Below, one piece after another: positions 23,713 to 33,829 of a stretch of 64,000 bases of DNA. Numbering within the stretch: position 1 is the stretch's first letter; each line of letters opens with the position of its first letter. A model generated the notes under the pieces. That model saw only the letters and a list, made by a program, of their open reading frames with translations, made no database searches and was not told the origin of the DNA. The position numbers and the translations under genes were made by a program. The stretch is from Sternotherus odoratus. Taxonomy: Eukaryota > Chordata > Testudines > Kinosternidae. The DNA lies in assembly GCA_032164245.1 (NCBI GenBank), contig JAVMKO010000001.1, forward strand, positions 62,292,892-62,356,891, given 5' to 3'.

Positions 23713-24835
23713 ATAGAATCGCAGGGCTAGAAGGGACTGCCAGGGTTATCTAATCTAACCCCATGCCAAGATTCATGATGTTGTATCTAAACCAACCGAG
23801 ACAGATGGCTATCTAGTCTCTTTTGAAAACCTCCAGAGAAGGAGCTTCTACAACTTCCTTAGGCAGTTTGTTTCATTCTCCTACTGTTCTTACTGTTAGG
23901 AAGCTATTCCTGAGATTTAATCTAAGTCAGTGATGCTGTAACCCACTGCTTCTTGTCCTGCCCTCTCTGGCAAAAGAGAACAATTTTTCTCCATCTTTTT
24001 AATGGTGGGCTTTAAAGTATTTGAAGATAGTTATCACTTCCCCCCATAATTTCTTCTTTTCCAAACTAAACATATCCAGTTCCTTCAGCTTTACTCTTAT
24101 AGCTTTCATTCCATCCCTTTGATCATCTTTGTTGCTCACCTCTGATCCTTTCAGTTTCTTTACATCCTTTCTATATAGTGCTGACCAAAATTGGACACAG
24201 TATACCAGCTGAGGCCTAACCAACACCAAGTAGAGCAGTACTATCACCTGTTGTGACTTGCGTGCTATGCCTCTTTTAATGCAATCCAAAACCGCATTGG
24301 CTTTTTTTGCAAAAGCATTGCATTGTTGACTCATGTTGAGGTTGTGATCCACCACAAGTCCCAGATCCTTCTCTGCAGTGATGCTGCCAAGCCAGTTATC
24401 CCCTATTCTGTATTTGTGCATTTGGTTTTTCTTCCCTAAGTTTAGCACCTTAATTTGTCTTTGTTGAATTTCATTTTGTTATCTATAGCCCAGTTTTCCA
24501 ACTTGTCAAGATACCTTTGCATTTTAGTTCTATCCTCCAAAGTGTTTGCCAATTCCCCTAGCTTTGTGTCATCCGCAAATTTAATCAGTATGTTCTCTAA
24601 TCCTACATCCTGGTTATTAATAAAGTTGTTAAATAACAACAGACCCCACTTGAGACTGCCTTCTAATCTGACATCATTCCAGTAATGTTACTCTTTGTTT
24701 GTGGCTGTTTAACCAATTATGTATCCACTTACAGGTAGTTCTACTGGATCCACATTTCTCCAGCATACTTATGAGAATGTCACGTGGGACTATGTCAAAA
24801 GCCTTGCAAATTCCAGGTATATTATGACCACTGCA
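23713..24835 (-). pseudogene. CR1 LINE with reverse transcriptase remnant
   Basis: Minus-strand CR1 copy of about 1.1 kb, truncated at the 5' side. Pieces of the CR1 reverse transcriptase are readable: WIHNWLNSHKQRV at about 24680-24720, the catalytic-site region IKFADDTKLGEL at about 24540-24575, and a C-terminal region with DLGLVVDHNLNMSQQCN and LVLVRPQLVYCVQFW at 24200-24380. Frameshifts separate the pieces. A 3' untranslated part follows down to ATAGAATCGCAGGGCTAGAA at 23713. Not functional. Confidence 0.9.
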
Positions 24836-24927
24836 TGTCCACCATCCACTATGCATCAGACAGTCTTCCCCTTCCCAAATCTCTTGAACACTTGTAACCC
24901 TGCCCCCAACTTCAGCCTCCCCTACAG

Positions 24928-25339
24928 CAGTGGCTCTCAACCTTTCCAGACTACTGTACCCTTTTAGGAGTCTGATTTGTCTTGTGTACCCCCAAGTTTC
25001 ACCTCACTTAAAAACTACTTGCTTATTAAATCAGACATAAAAATACAAAATTGTCACTGCACACTATTATTGAAAAATTGCTTATGTTCTCTTTTTTAAA
25101 TAATTATAAAATATATCAACTGGAATATACATATTGTGCTTGCATTTCAGTGTGCATTATATACAACAGTATAAACAAGTCATTGTCTGTATGAAATTTT
25201 AGTTTGTATGGAATTTTAACTTTGCTAGTGCTTGTTATGTAGCCTGTTGTAAAACTAGGCAAATATCTAGATTAGTTGATGTATCCCCTGAAAGACACAC
25301 CCCCCCCGAGATACACATACTCCTGTTTGAGAACCACTG
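24928..25339. mobile_element. hAT MITE, 412 bp
   Basis: Ends CAGTGGCTCTCAACC and GTTTGAGAACCACTG are inverted repeats. Flanks CCCTACAG (24920-24927) and CTCTATAG (25340-25347) agree at 6 of 8 positions, as in an old hAT target duplication. The inside is AT-rich and noncoding. Confidence 0.85.
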
Positions 25340-25662
25340 CTCTATAGAAACTCCCACAGCTGTACCTTCCCTAGTAGCTGCATCACATCACATTCCCACC
25401 TCAGCACATATGCTGTCCAAGCCCCATACAGTGCTCAGACTGAGAGATGAAACTGTGATTAAAATTTCCATCATATTGGAAAGTTGCTCTACATATTAGA
25501 GTCCTACAGACACAGATGGTTAGGCAGGTAGAAAGAGACATGCTGACATGAATTAAGGAAGTTAATTTTTGTCTGTTAGACAGAAGTAATCTTCCAGAAT
25601 TAAATCAGCTTCCAATCATGTACACAAAAATGACAGTCACCTTTAAATGTTATTTTAACTTA

Positions 25663-26130
25663 CCGTATTTTTCGCCATATAGGACGCTCCGGCCTATAAG
25701 ACGCCACCGAGTTTTTAAATAAAAAAGCCGGACACAAAAAAAAAACAACAAAAAAAAAACCCACCACCACACACAAAAAGCGCCTCGCTCTCCCGTCAGC
25801 CCGCCACACGGGCAGGCTGCTGGGAGCGCGCCGCTCTCCTGTCCCCGCCGCGCGGGCGGGCTGCTGGGAGCGCGCCGCTCTCCCGTCCCCGCCGCGCGGG
25901 CGGGCGCTCCCAGGGGCCCCGGGGCCCGAGCTGCTCCCGTTCCCCGCCGGCCCCGAATACATGCGGGTGGGCTCGGGGGGGGGGAAGCGCCGCCCCGCCC
26001 CGCCCGCCGGGCCACCTGCAGCCGCCCCAGCTCCCCGGTGAGGTCATATATTCGGCGTATAAGATGCCCCCCCTAATTTTGCGAATATTTTTGGGGGTTA
26101 AATAGGCGTCTTATATGCCGAAAAATACGG
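25663..26130. mobile_element. TA-flanked MITE related to the one at 2991
   Basis: The ends are CCGTATTTTTCG(C/G)CATATA-type inverted repeats flanked by TA (25661-25662 and 26131-26132). The interior is GC-rich and includes a module, CGCCGCGCGGGCGGGCTGCT followed by GGGAGCG, that also occurs in the element at 2991-3863. It lacks the long palindrome. Overlapping open frames here are compositional. Superfamily inferred from the TA target. Confidence 0.82.
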
Positions 26131-26270
26131 TATGTATTCCTCATTTGTCTGTGATGGGGTTTGAAAAACAAAACTGAACATATAAAGTTTATGACGACAC
26201 ATTTCAGGACAGTAATGATGGTTTTACATCAGTATATTATTCACACAGGGCTAGATTTCACCATTTAGAC

Positions 26271-26582
26271 CAGGGGGGCAGCAGCCTTTCAGAAGTGGTG
26301 TGCTAAGTCTTCATTTATTCACTCTAATTTAAGGCTGTGTGTGCCAGTAATACATTTAATGTTTTTAGAAGGTCTCTTTCTGTAAGTCTATAATATAGAA
26401 CTAAGCTATTATTGTATGTAAAGTAAATAAGGTTTTTAAAATGTTTAAGAAGCTTCATTTAAAATGAAATTAAAATGCAGAGCCCCCCCCGTCCCCCAGC
26501 CAGGACCCGGGCAGCATGAGTGCCATTGAAAATCAGCTCGTGTGCCACCTTTGGCATTTGTACCATACGTTGCCTACGCCTG
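26271..26582. mobile_element. hAT MITE
   Basis: Starts CAGGGGGGCAGCAGCCTTTC and ends CATACGTTGCCTACGCCTG, a pair of diverged hAT ends. The inside matches a common turtle repeat (GTGCTAAGTCTTCATTTATT, GCCAGTAATACATTTAATG). The flanks do not show a clear duplication. Confidence 0.75.
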
Positions 26583-27239
26583 AGATACTGCCCAGAGAAG
26601 GGGGCAGTGTGGAGGCACACTGCCCCCATAGACACCACCATGACAATTCCCTCATCACCATGATAATTCCCTCATCATGATCACTTGAACTACTACATGC
26701 CTTCAAGGAATGCACTTTACTCTCCTTCCTGCACTGACTTCTCTGTGGGAGAGCACAGAGCCAGTGCAGGTGTATGGTATTTTCCACAGTGGACTGTGTC
26801 TTGACCTTAGCAGGGCTGAGGCAGACTCAGGAGGAGCCCAGCTCCTTCTCTTTTGTTTTTTTTTTTTAAAAAAGCAAAGGGAGAGCTTCTCTTTCTTGAT
26901 TTGAGAAATCCTGCTGCCCCAGAGATTCCTCTCTTCCCTGGTTAGTATGAGGAGGACTCAAGTGAAAACATCTGGAAGCACTGGGGCTAAGTGAGATGTT
27001 TCTGGGGCTCTCAGCCCTCTCGACAATTTGAGCAGCAGCTGTCCCTGAAAAGTGATTGTGTCCTACTGAAGAAGTTGCCTTCTTTTGGACATGAATACTT
27101 TGGATATATTTATTTTCCTTGTTGCATGCCTTCACCTTGTGCTGATGCAACTCTGCATCTCAACTAAACAGTGAGTCCTCCTAAGAATCATTGGGATTGA
27201 TGAATTCCTTCTCCTATTTTCATCTACGTCAGCCACCAG

Positions 27240-27512
27240 AAACAAAGAGTCTTGTAGCACCTTATAAACTAACAGATTTTAGGGATCATGAGTTTTCATG
27301 GGCTAAGACCCAGTTCATCAGATGAATGTTGTGGAAATCTCCAGAGGCGGGTATAAATATGCAGGCAAGAAAGCAAGGTAAATTGAACCAGGGGGGCTGG
27401 GTCTTAGCCCACAAAAGCTCATGATCCCTAAGATCTGTCAGTCTATAAGGTGCTACAAGACTTTGTCGCTTTTGCAGATCCAGACGGTAACACAGCTACC
27501 CCTCTGATACAT
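27240..27512. mobile_element. Penelope-like element, inverted dimer
   Basis: Two copies of the element tail point in opposite directions. The left half (27240 to about 27392) reads on the minus strand and includes AGTCTTGTAGCACC and a CTGATGA core. The right half (about 27393-27512) reads on the plus strand and includes GGGTCTTAGCCCACAAAAGC. An 11-bp direct repeat TCAGCCACCAG flanks the whole unit (27229-27239 and 27513-27523), so both halves were inserted together. Confidence 0.8.
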
Positions 27513-29199
27513 TCAGCCACCAGGTGAGATGAGGCATTTTGGCCCTCAACTTGCAACTCTATGAAAGTGCCAGGCACACCCTGGCCAATAACTAGTGGAA
27601 TCTTAATTATGACTAATGGAGGGGGAGAGGGAGAAAGAGTATTTTAAAAAAACATAGCATTCCTGTTCATTATTAAAACTATGAGATCATAATATTGAAA
27701 TATTAATAATTCTCTTGGAGAAGCCATGCATTTTAATGGATTGCCATCTGTTCAACCCTTTAGCAAGAAACAGAACTGTCCTGCTTAATGCAAACATTAT
27801 TGGGATGGAACTGTACATTACATGGTAGATTTCTAAGTACTTTGGAGAAACACGTATTCTCCTTCTTACTGCATGCATGCCAGTACTTTATTTCAGTAAT
27901 AACTTCATTTTGTTCTTTCTTTTGTCTGAAAATCTTATTAAAACAATCCACCCAATGCACAGTAAAGTTGTGATGGGCACTACAACAGCTGCTCTGCTCT
28001 CAATTAGGTTCTGGCAAAGTAACCCTTGTGTCTTCTAAATTAAAATCTCAAACTGAGTTCATCAGGTTTCTTTTCCATTGAATTTACAGCAGGAAGCTCT
28101 GTGCCTGGTGTTTCGAGTCCATCTTAATCTTCTAGAAAGAGTATTTTTAAAACCAAGGCACTGGCCTAAATCATTCTCTAGAAAGTAAAGGATTTACAAA
28201 TTGCTCGAAGGCTCAGACAAACAGGATGCAGCTTAAAAAAAAATTGTCCTAACACTTGAGACCTGTCAAGGAAGCTTGTTTGATCTCTTAAACAAGAACT
28301 CATAAAGAAGAAAAAGCAAATAAATAATAAATCAAGTTATTTCCCCCTCTGTAATATCCAAATATTCCTAGGGTACCTTATTAGGATTACAAATGTACTT
28401 TCAATGGTATCTATTTAGAAATTGTTTCTTGTTGCCTAATCCAGTTTGGTGGGGAGATCTAATTTTGCAACCTTGTGGCAGAAGTTTAAATTTAGCATAG
28501 CCTCAAGCTTTTTGCATCCCCTCTATATCTCTGTTGTAATGGACTGTACAAAGAGAAGGATAAAAAGGTGCTGCTGTCACAGTCTCGAGAGTGGAAAAAA
28601 ATGATCAGTGTTGTCATCAATGCCAGAGGCAACTAGCTGTCTTCAGGAATAGGAACAAGCTGCTCTATATGGAACCAGTATTAATAATAGCAAATAAGGC
28701 AAATTGGAGCTCCCTCCCATTCTCCTCTCCCCCCCCCCCCCAATTCAGATTCTTCACATGGCCGAGTTTCCTTTGCTTATATCTGAGCCCTTTTCTTAGA
28801 GGTATCAGCTATGGGAAAAGTGAAGCCACCACAAAGCTAATAACTAGAAATGCATTCCTATGCTAAGCAGCAATTCTGCCACTATTCTTGAAATGCCAGC
28901 ATCGGGGCATACTCAAAAGCAATGCACTAGAGATGCTGGTAGGGCAAGATGCCGTACCAGAGAGCAAGTTAGCAGAGAAAAGGTAGGGAAGAAAAGATGA
29001 AGCGCAAGATCCTAGAGCTACATCGACAGGTTCTGGTGTTGCAGTACACTAGCCAGCACTACCCTAGATGTGTAATATACTAATCCCCTCCCGCCTGGTA
29101 CGGTGGTGAGCCATGCCCCGGCTGTCTCCTCAGGCTGCCAGCCCTACCCCAGCCTCCAAAACGCTTCTCCCCCTCGAAGAAAGTTTGGTTTCTTTGCTT

Positions 29200-30150
29200 T
29201 CCTCCTTCCCCTTTCACCTTATAGCCACCTGCAGTCCGATCTGCCCTGGGAGGCAGCGTCCAGCCCCCAAACCCCGCAGCCTGCCCACTGCCCTGTGCTC
29301 GGGCAAAGGCTCCGACCAGGCGAGCACAGGCATGGCCAGGGGGCGCCTGCGGCTTCGGGGGCTCCTCCTCAGGACCAGGTGGGCGACAGGCAGGGGCTGC
29401 TCCGCGGCAGGCAGGGGCAGCAGGATGCGCCGGGGATGGGTCTCCAGGAGCCACCCGCCTCTTCTCTGCAGCCTCCTGGAACCCCCTGCCCGAGCTGCTG
29501 CCCCGGAGCGGGCGAGTGGCGGCAGCAAGTGGCGCTTACCTCTGTCCAGTGTGAGCGGCTGGACCACTGTCAGCGTCGCCATGTCTGCGGCTGCAGCCGG
29601 AGTGACGCTCCGCTCCAGTAGCGGCGCGCGGGGAGGAGAGGCGGAGGAGGAGACGGGGAGGGCGCTGAGGAGGTGGGTGGCGCTGGGGAGCGGGGGCTCG
29701 CCGTTGGCCGGGGGGTGCCGGCTCTGTGGCCAGGGGGAGCCGCGCCACCCACATGGAGGCAGGCGGGGCTCCCTCCGCGCTGGCCGGGCGCCGGGGAGGT
29801 GCGCGTGCCGCAGCTGGCTCCCCCGGGCGCTCTGCCGGCGGGGTCCAGATGTGCGCAGCAGCCGCGCAGCGCCGGGCGTGCCCGGGCCGCGGGCTCTGGC
29901 CGGCCTGGGGCTCCCACCGGGACCGCCCGCAGCCTTGGCGTTAGGAAACTTTGTATTGCCCGGCCTGGAGCCGGCCGGAGCCCCGCGGGGGGGAAACACC
30001 GACTAGCTGGAGATGTGGCCATGGCGGGGGAGGGGGAGCCAGGCTCAAGCCGCGGCGAGGGAAGAGACGCCAGCTCCAGCCAGGGCTGGGGATGCAGCCT
30101 CCACTGCTGCCCGACATGAAGCCTTCCCCCTTTGCCACCCTCTGACGTCA
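29200..30150 (-). promoter_or_regulatory. LIN7A: CpG-island promoter region of LIN7A
   Basis: A roughly 1-kb GC- and CpG-rich block in AT-rich surroundings covers LIN7A exon 1 and the DNA upstream of it on the minus strand. No TATA box is seen upstream of the ATG, which is usual for CpG-island promoters. The transcription start cannot be fixed from sequence alone. Long open frames occur here on both strands, including 29113-30006 plus and 29214-29999 minus, but they are Arg/Pro/Ala/Gly-rich products of the base composition. The only coding part I can support is the 43-bp exon. Confidence 0.8.
29540..29582 (-). CDS. LIN7A: LIN7A coding exon 1
   Basis: First coding exon of LIN7A, a small scaffold protein that joins CASK and MPP-family partners through an L27 domain and binds membrane-protein tails through a PDZ domain at synapses and epithelial junctions. 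Read on the minus strand it encodes MATLTVVQPLTLDR plus one base of the next codon, which matches the LIN7A N-terminus as I know it. The exon ends in AGAG followed by a GTAAGC donor. The split codon (G + AT) is completed by exon 2 as Asp, giving LDR-DVAR as in the family. The chosen ATG at 29582 has G at -3 and G at +4. The frame is open upstream with no stop, so a longer N-terminus cannot be excluded. At the position where I recall the human protein starting, 13 codons upstream, this sequence has CTA instead of ATG. The exon sits in a CpG island, as expected for a first exon. Confidence 0.93.
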
Positions 30151-30382
30151 GCCACGAATTGTGAGCTGGGGGGAGTGTTGGGCAAGGACTCTGCAGCCGG
30201 TTGCCTTGCGTCTGTGGGGGGAGGCCAAGGGGTAGTGTGGGGTGAGGGGTGAACTCCCCAGGGTCAGGTTTGTTTAAAAAAGCTGCTCATCCTACCCTCT
30301 GTCCCCCAGAGAAGGAGGCGGTAGGTTGGTCGCTACAGACGCCGGGAAGGGGTGTATTTTTTTAACAGGTACCTGTGTGGCT

Positions 30383-30520
30383 CCAGCACCCATCTATAAA
30401 ATGGGGAACTAAGGCACAGGGATTAAATAACATGCTGAAGGTCACATGGAGGCTGTTCACAAAGCCAGGAAATGAAGCAAGGTGTCCTAGTCCAGTGCTC
30501 TACACCCAAACCCATCCTTA
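30383..30520 (-). repeat. MIR-type SINE, reverse orientation
   Basis: Contains ATAAAATGGGGAACTAAGGC, GAAGGTCACATGGAGG and a GTCCAGTGCTCT block, in the order expected for a reversed MIR. It lies just upstream of the LIN7A CpG island. Confidence 0.65.
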
Positions 30521-33500
30521 GCTTGCGTGCGCAGGCATTTTCATTCTCAGTGGTCACTTTCAGCAGGTTATCCTTTTCCAGTTTTTACCCACTGGACTGA
30601 AGAAAAACACCCACTGGACTGAAGTTTGCCAGGTTAGATGTCAGTCCTGGAGAACACATTTTTGTAATCATTGAATAAATGTGGGTCAGCCATTCTTGAA
30701 TACAAAAACGTTTTCCAATATAAACAACAAGTTTGCAACTCTTTTTTTTTTTTTTAAATCAGCTTTCATACCTCGGTGGCTTGAGATAGATGGGCATTTG
30801 GCAGAGACGGAGAGTTTTCCCAAGTCATAGATGTGCCTTTTGTTCATCTGAGGATGTTTGGTTGTGATTTGTGAAAGTTGGAAAGATGTGTAAAGAGGAC
30901 AGTGCAGGCTCATGGATATTTTGATTATGATCTCTTAATGGCTTCCTAACAGTTCTGTGCATGCATAAACTAGGTAAACCAAAGGGAGTCCAGCCATAGG
31001 TGCCAACTCCGTGAGTGCTCCTACATTTTCCCTTTAAAATATATAGGAAATGCTATACAAAAAGAAATTGCATTACAACAAAGTTAAAGTTGCAAAGTGA
31101 AGTTTTGTGAGCTCAGGCATGAAAAATTGAATCCACAATTAGAGCAATAAAGGAACTATTACTTGAATGTTTGGACGACAAATTTGGTGTATTTTACAAT
31201 TAGGTGAATGTAAGATAAATTTAAGACACATTTTCTCCTCTGAAAGATGAGTTAAAAACTAAAAGTCCTCTTCTGAGTAGTAAACATAGTAGTCAAATCA
31301 GTTTGGCTGTGTTGACAAGAAAATATTTTAATTGGCTAAAATGCTGAAATTTAAAAATCAGTTACTGGCAGGCAGTCAATTATCTTAACCTAAATTAACA
31401 TAAAAATCCTTATGTAGATTGTACGTATTTGCATAGCAGCTGGATTGACATAAAGTGTAACAGCTCTTTTTAAGCAGTCACATTATTGTATATGGGATTC
31501 ATAGTCTTAAATTGAAAAGAATGTACACATTTGGAGCTATAACAGCCTAATGTGACAACTCTCAAACTGTTATGACACTTTTAAAAAACCTATTATGGGA
31601 AGTATGTTTAAATAATATTAAAAGCACACTGCCAAGCTAATTAAACAATCAAGTCTTGATTCTTCAGACTTTTTTAAACTGACAAATGAAAATCAGACAT
31701 TTTTGAAACAAAATACAAACATAACATTATGTGGCTGCTAATAGATGTGCAATAGACGTGCCACATGATAAATTATCCAGCTCTTCAAAAAAAGTAGTAG
31801 TCCTCAGGTTTAAGAGCAACCATTTTAGGGCAGAGGTGCTTTCTATGGGAAAAATCAGTAGGGCAACTTTGCACCTTTTTGAGTGCCCTTTTATATCTGT
31901 TGCTGGATGAACAGGTCAGATGTCCCATGCCATGCAGTGGTAAATGAGTACTTGAATGGAGATTTCCACAGATCTTGTCTTTCCCTTTTAGGGAGTGTTG
32001 TTGCTGAGGCACTAGATAACATCCTCACCTTTAGATTCAGTGTTCTATTTGTGACCAAGCTTTGCTTTGGGCTGTTACATTCTGTGTTCAGTTGGCTATT
32101 GTACTCTTCATTTCATGCCACATTCTTTAATATTACCATGTGTTCCGTCCCAGGAATTTCAACTGTGGATAAAGTGATTGTTTCACAATATAACACAGGT
32201 TTTAATCTCCCCTTCCTTTTATAAAACATGGAAAATGTTATGTGTGCTTCCAGTGCTCTCAAACAGTGACAACTTGACATCCACTGAAATCCACTACTTA
32301 GTCTCAGGAAAATTTACAGCATGGTCAGCTGTAGCGGTGGCTGCTCTTCATTGGAGCCTTGTCATGCTAGCGGCCCTAGGCTCTGCATGGAACTCCCATT
32401 CCCTTCAGTGGAAGTTCCCGTGCACACAGGGGTTTGCAAGATCACATGTGGAGTTTGTAAAGTGGATCCTTTGGGATTAAAAGTGCATTATCGGCCTTTG
32501 CTTTACATTTTCTTGCTGATATTAGTTTTAGTCACAATCCACCATAGTATTTCAACGAAAATTTAAGCAAAGATGCTAACACTGTCCATAATGCAGGGAC
32601 TGTTAATTTATTTCTTCTTTATAACCTGGTCATTAAAATTTGCTTTGCAATGAATTCTGGCATACAGTGTGAGTAGGGGAAAGGGCCCTCTTTCTCTTTA
32701 TTTAATCAGTCAGACCAATTCCATGACGTTTCTATAAAGGACGTGGAATATGGATATTTGATGGTTTACAGCCCAATTTGCTTATTAGGCAGGGAATTGC
32801 ATCCTTCTTGCAGCGGGATTGTTTTAGGATTCTAAAATAACAAGATGCAACTTGGTTCTTTTGGTAATAATTATACACGTTACCAGCATGTGCAGCATAG
32901 TCTGCTCCATCCACTGTTAAGCAATATTTCAGATGGATTGGGAACTGGTGAGGTAGTGCTCAACAGCTGTGCCTGGTGCTACAATCGTTACAACCTGGGC
33001 CACTTTTATGTTCTAATATTGCAAAACATATGACATCGTTTAAAAAAATTGCTCTTCTAAAAGCTCCAAACTAGCTTCAGTTTAACAAGTGGTGTTTTTT
33101 TAATGCTAATTCCCATTGGCTACAGTGAGAATAGGACTGACATCTTGTTGACTTAATCCCTAAGGTGTATTGTCAGCTTTGGATATGTTTTATATCAGCT
33201 GAAATATTGACATTTTTGAAAGTAGTTATGTTGAATAGTTCTTTTTATGAGTCTTTTGAGCACAGGGTGTACAATTTGTGCACACAATCTATACCCCCTG
33301 TCTTTTTAAAATATTAAAACTACAATTGACTTGAGCTTTAAACCTACATCTCCCACACATCAGAATAATGAGCTATCCACCCAGTTTACTTGACCAGTCC
33401 GTTAACATATATTTTGCCTGTAATAATGCTTTTCTAAAAATTACCACAACAATAAACAACTTTAGCCATTTCTTTGACTATGTTTATTGATTATTCTTGG

Positions 33501-33829
33501 CTGTGTTTGTTGCTTGCATCAATACAGAGTTACACAAAGAAGTGACAATAAACAAACTGTGGTTAATAAATTTAAGATCTTGTCATTAAAGGATGTTAAA
33601 CTAGCAGAGTATATTAAAAAAATATTGCAAAAAAATCAGTGGTGAACTAATATTGGTGAATACAGACAGGTCTATAGTCAAGTATGTACACTTACAAAGA
33701 CCTAAAGAAATATAATTTTTTGAAGTAAGGGCTTGGGGAAAGCCAACAGATGCAGAGAAGCACATGGTTTCGACAGATACATCCCTCAGGGGAGGTTTTA
33801 TTAATGAGAATATTCTATAGCCTAGTAAA

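Larger units (their letters stand above)
6505..29539 (-). other. LIN7A: LIN7A intron 1
   Basis: A 23-kb phase-1 intron with a GTAAGC donor at 29539 and a CAG acceptor ending at 6505. It holds the separately listed repeats. I see nothing recognisable in the stretches 6520-7085, 7290-8320, 8612-10190, 11200-14725, 15985-17750, 17935-18830, 19870-22945, 23145-23710, 25350-25660, 26585-27225 and 27525-29100, apart from short homopolymers. A small degraded palindrome lies at 12113-12182, and an old repeat scrap of unknown class at 9405-9470. Confidence 0.85.

Noticed and set aside
29113..30006. Long open frames in the CpG island on both strands (297 and 261 codons)
   Set aside because: High GC removes stop codons; the products are Arg/Pro/Ala/Gly-rich with no domain. 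The only supported coding part is the 43-bp LIN7A exon.
31883..32224. 113-codon plus-strand frame
   Set aside because: No recognisable domain; AT-rich noncoding context.
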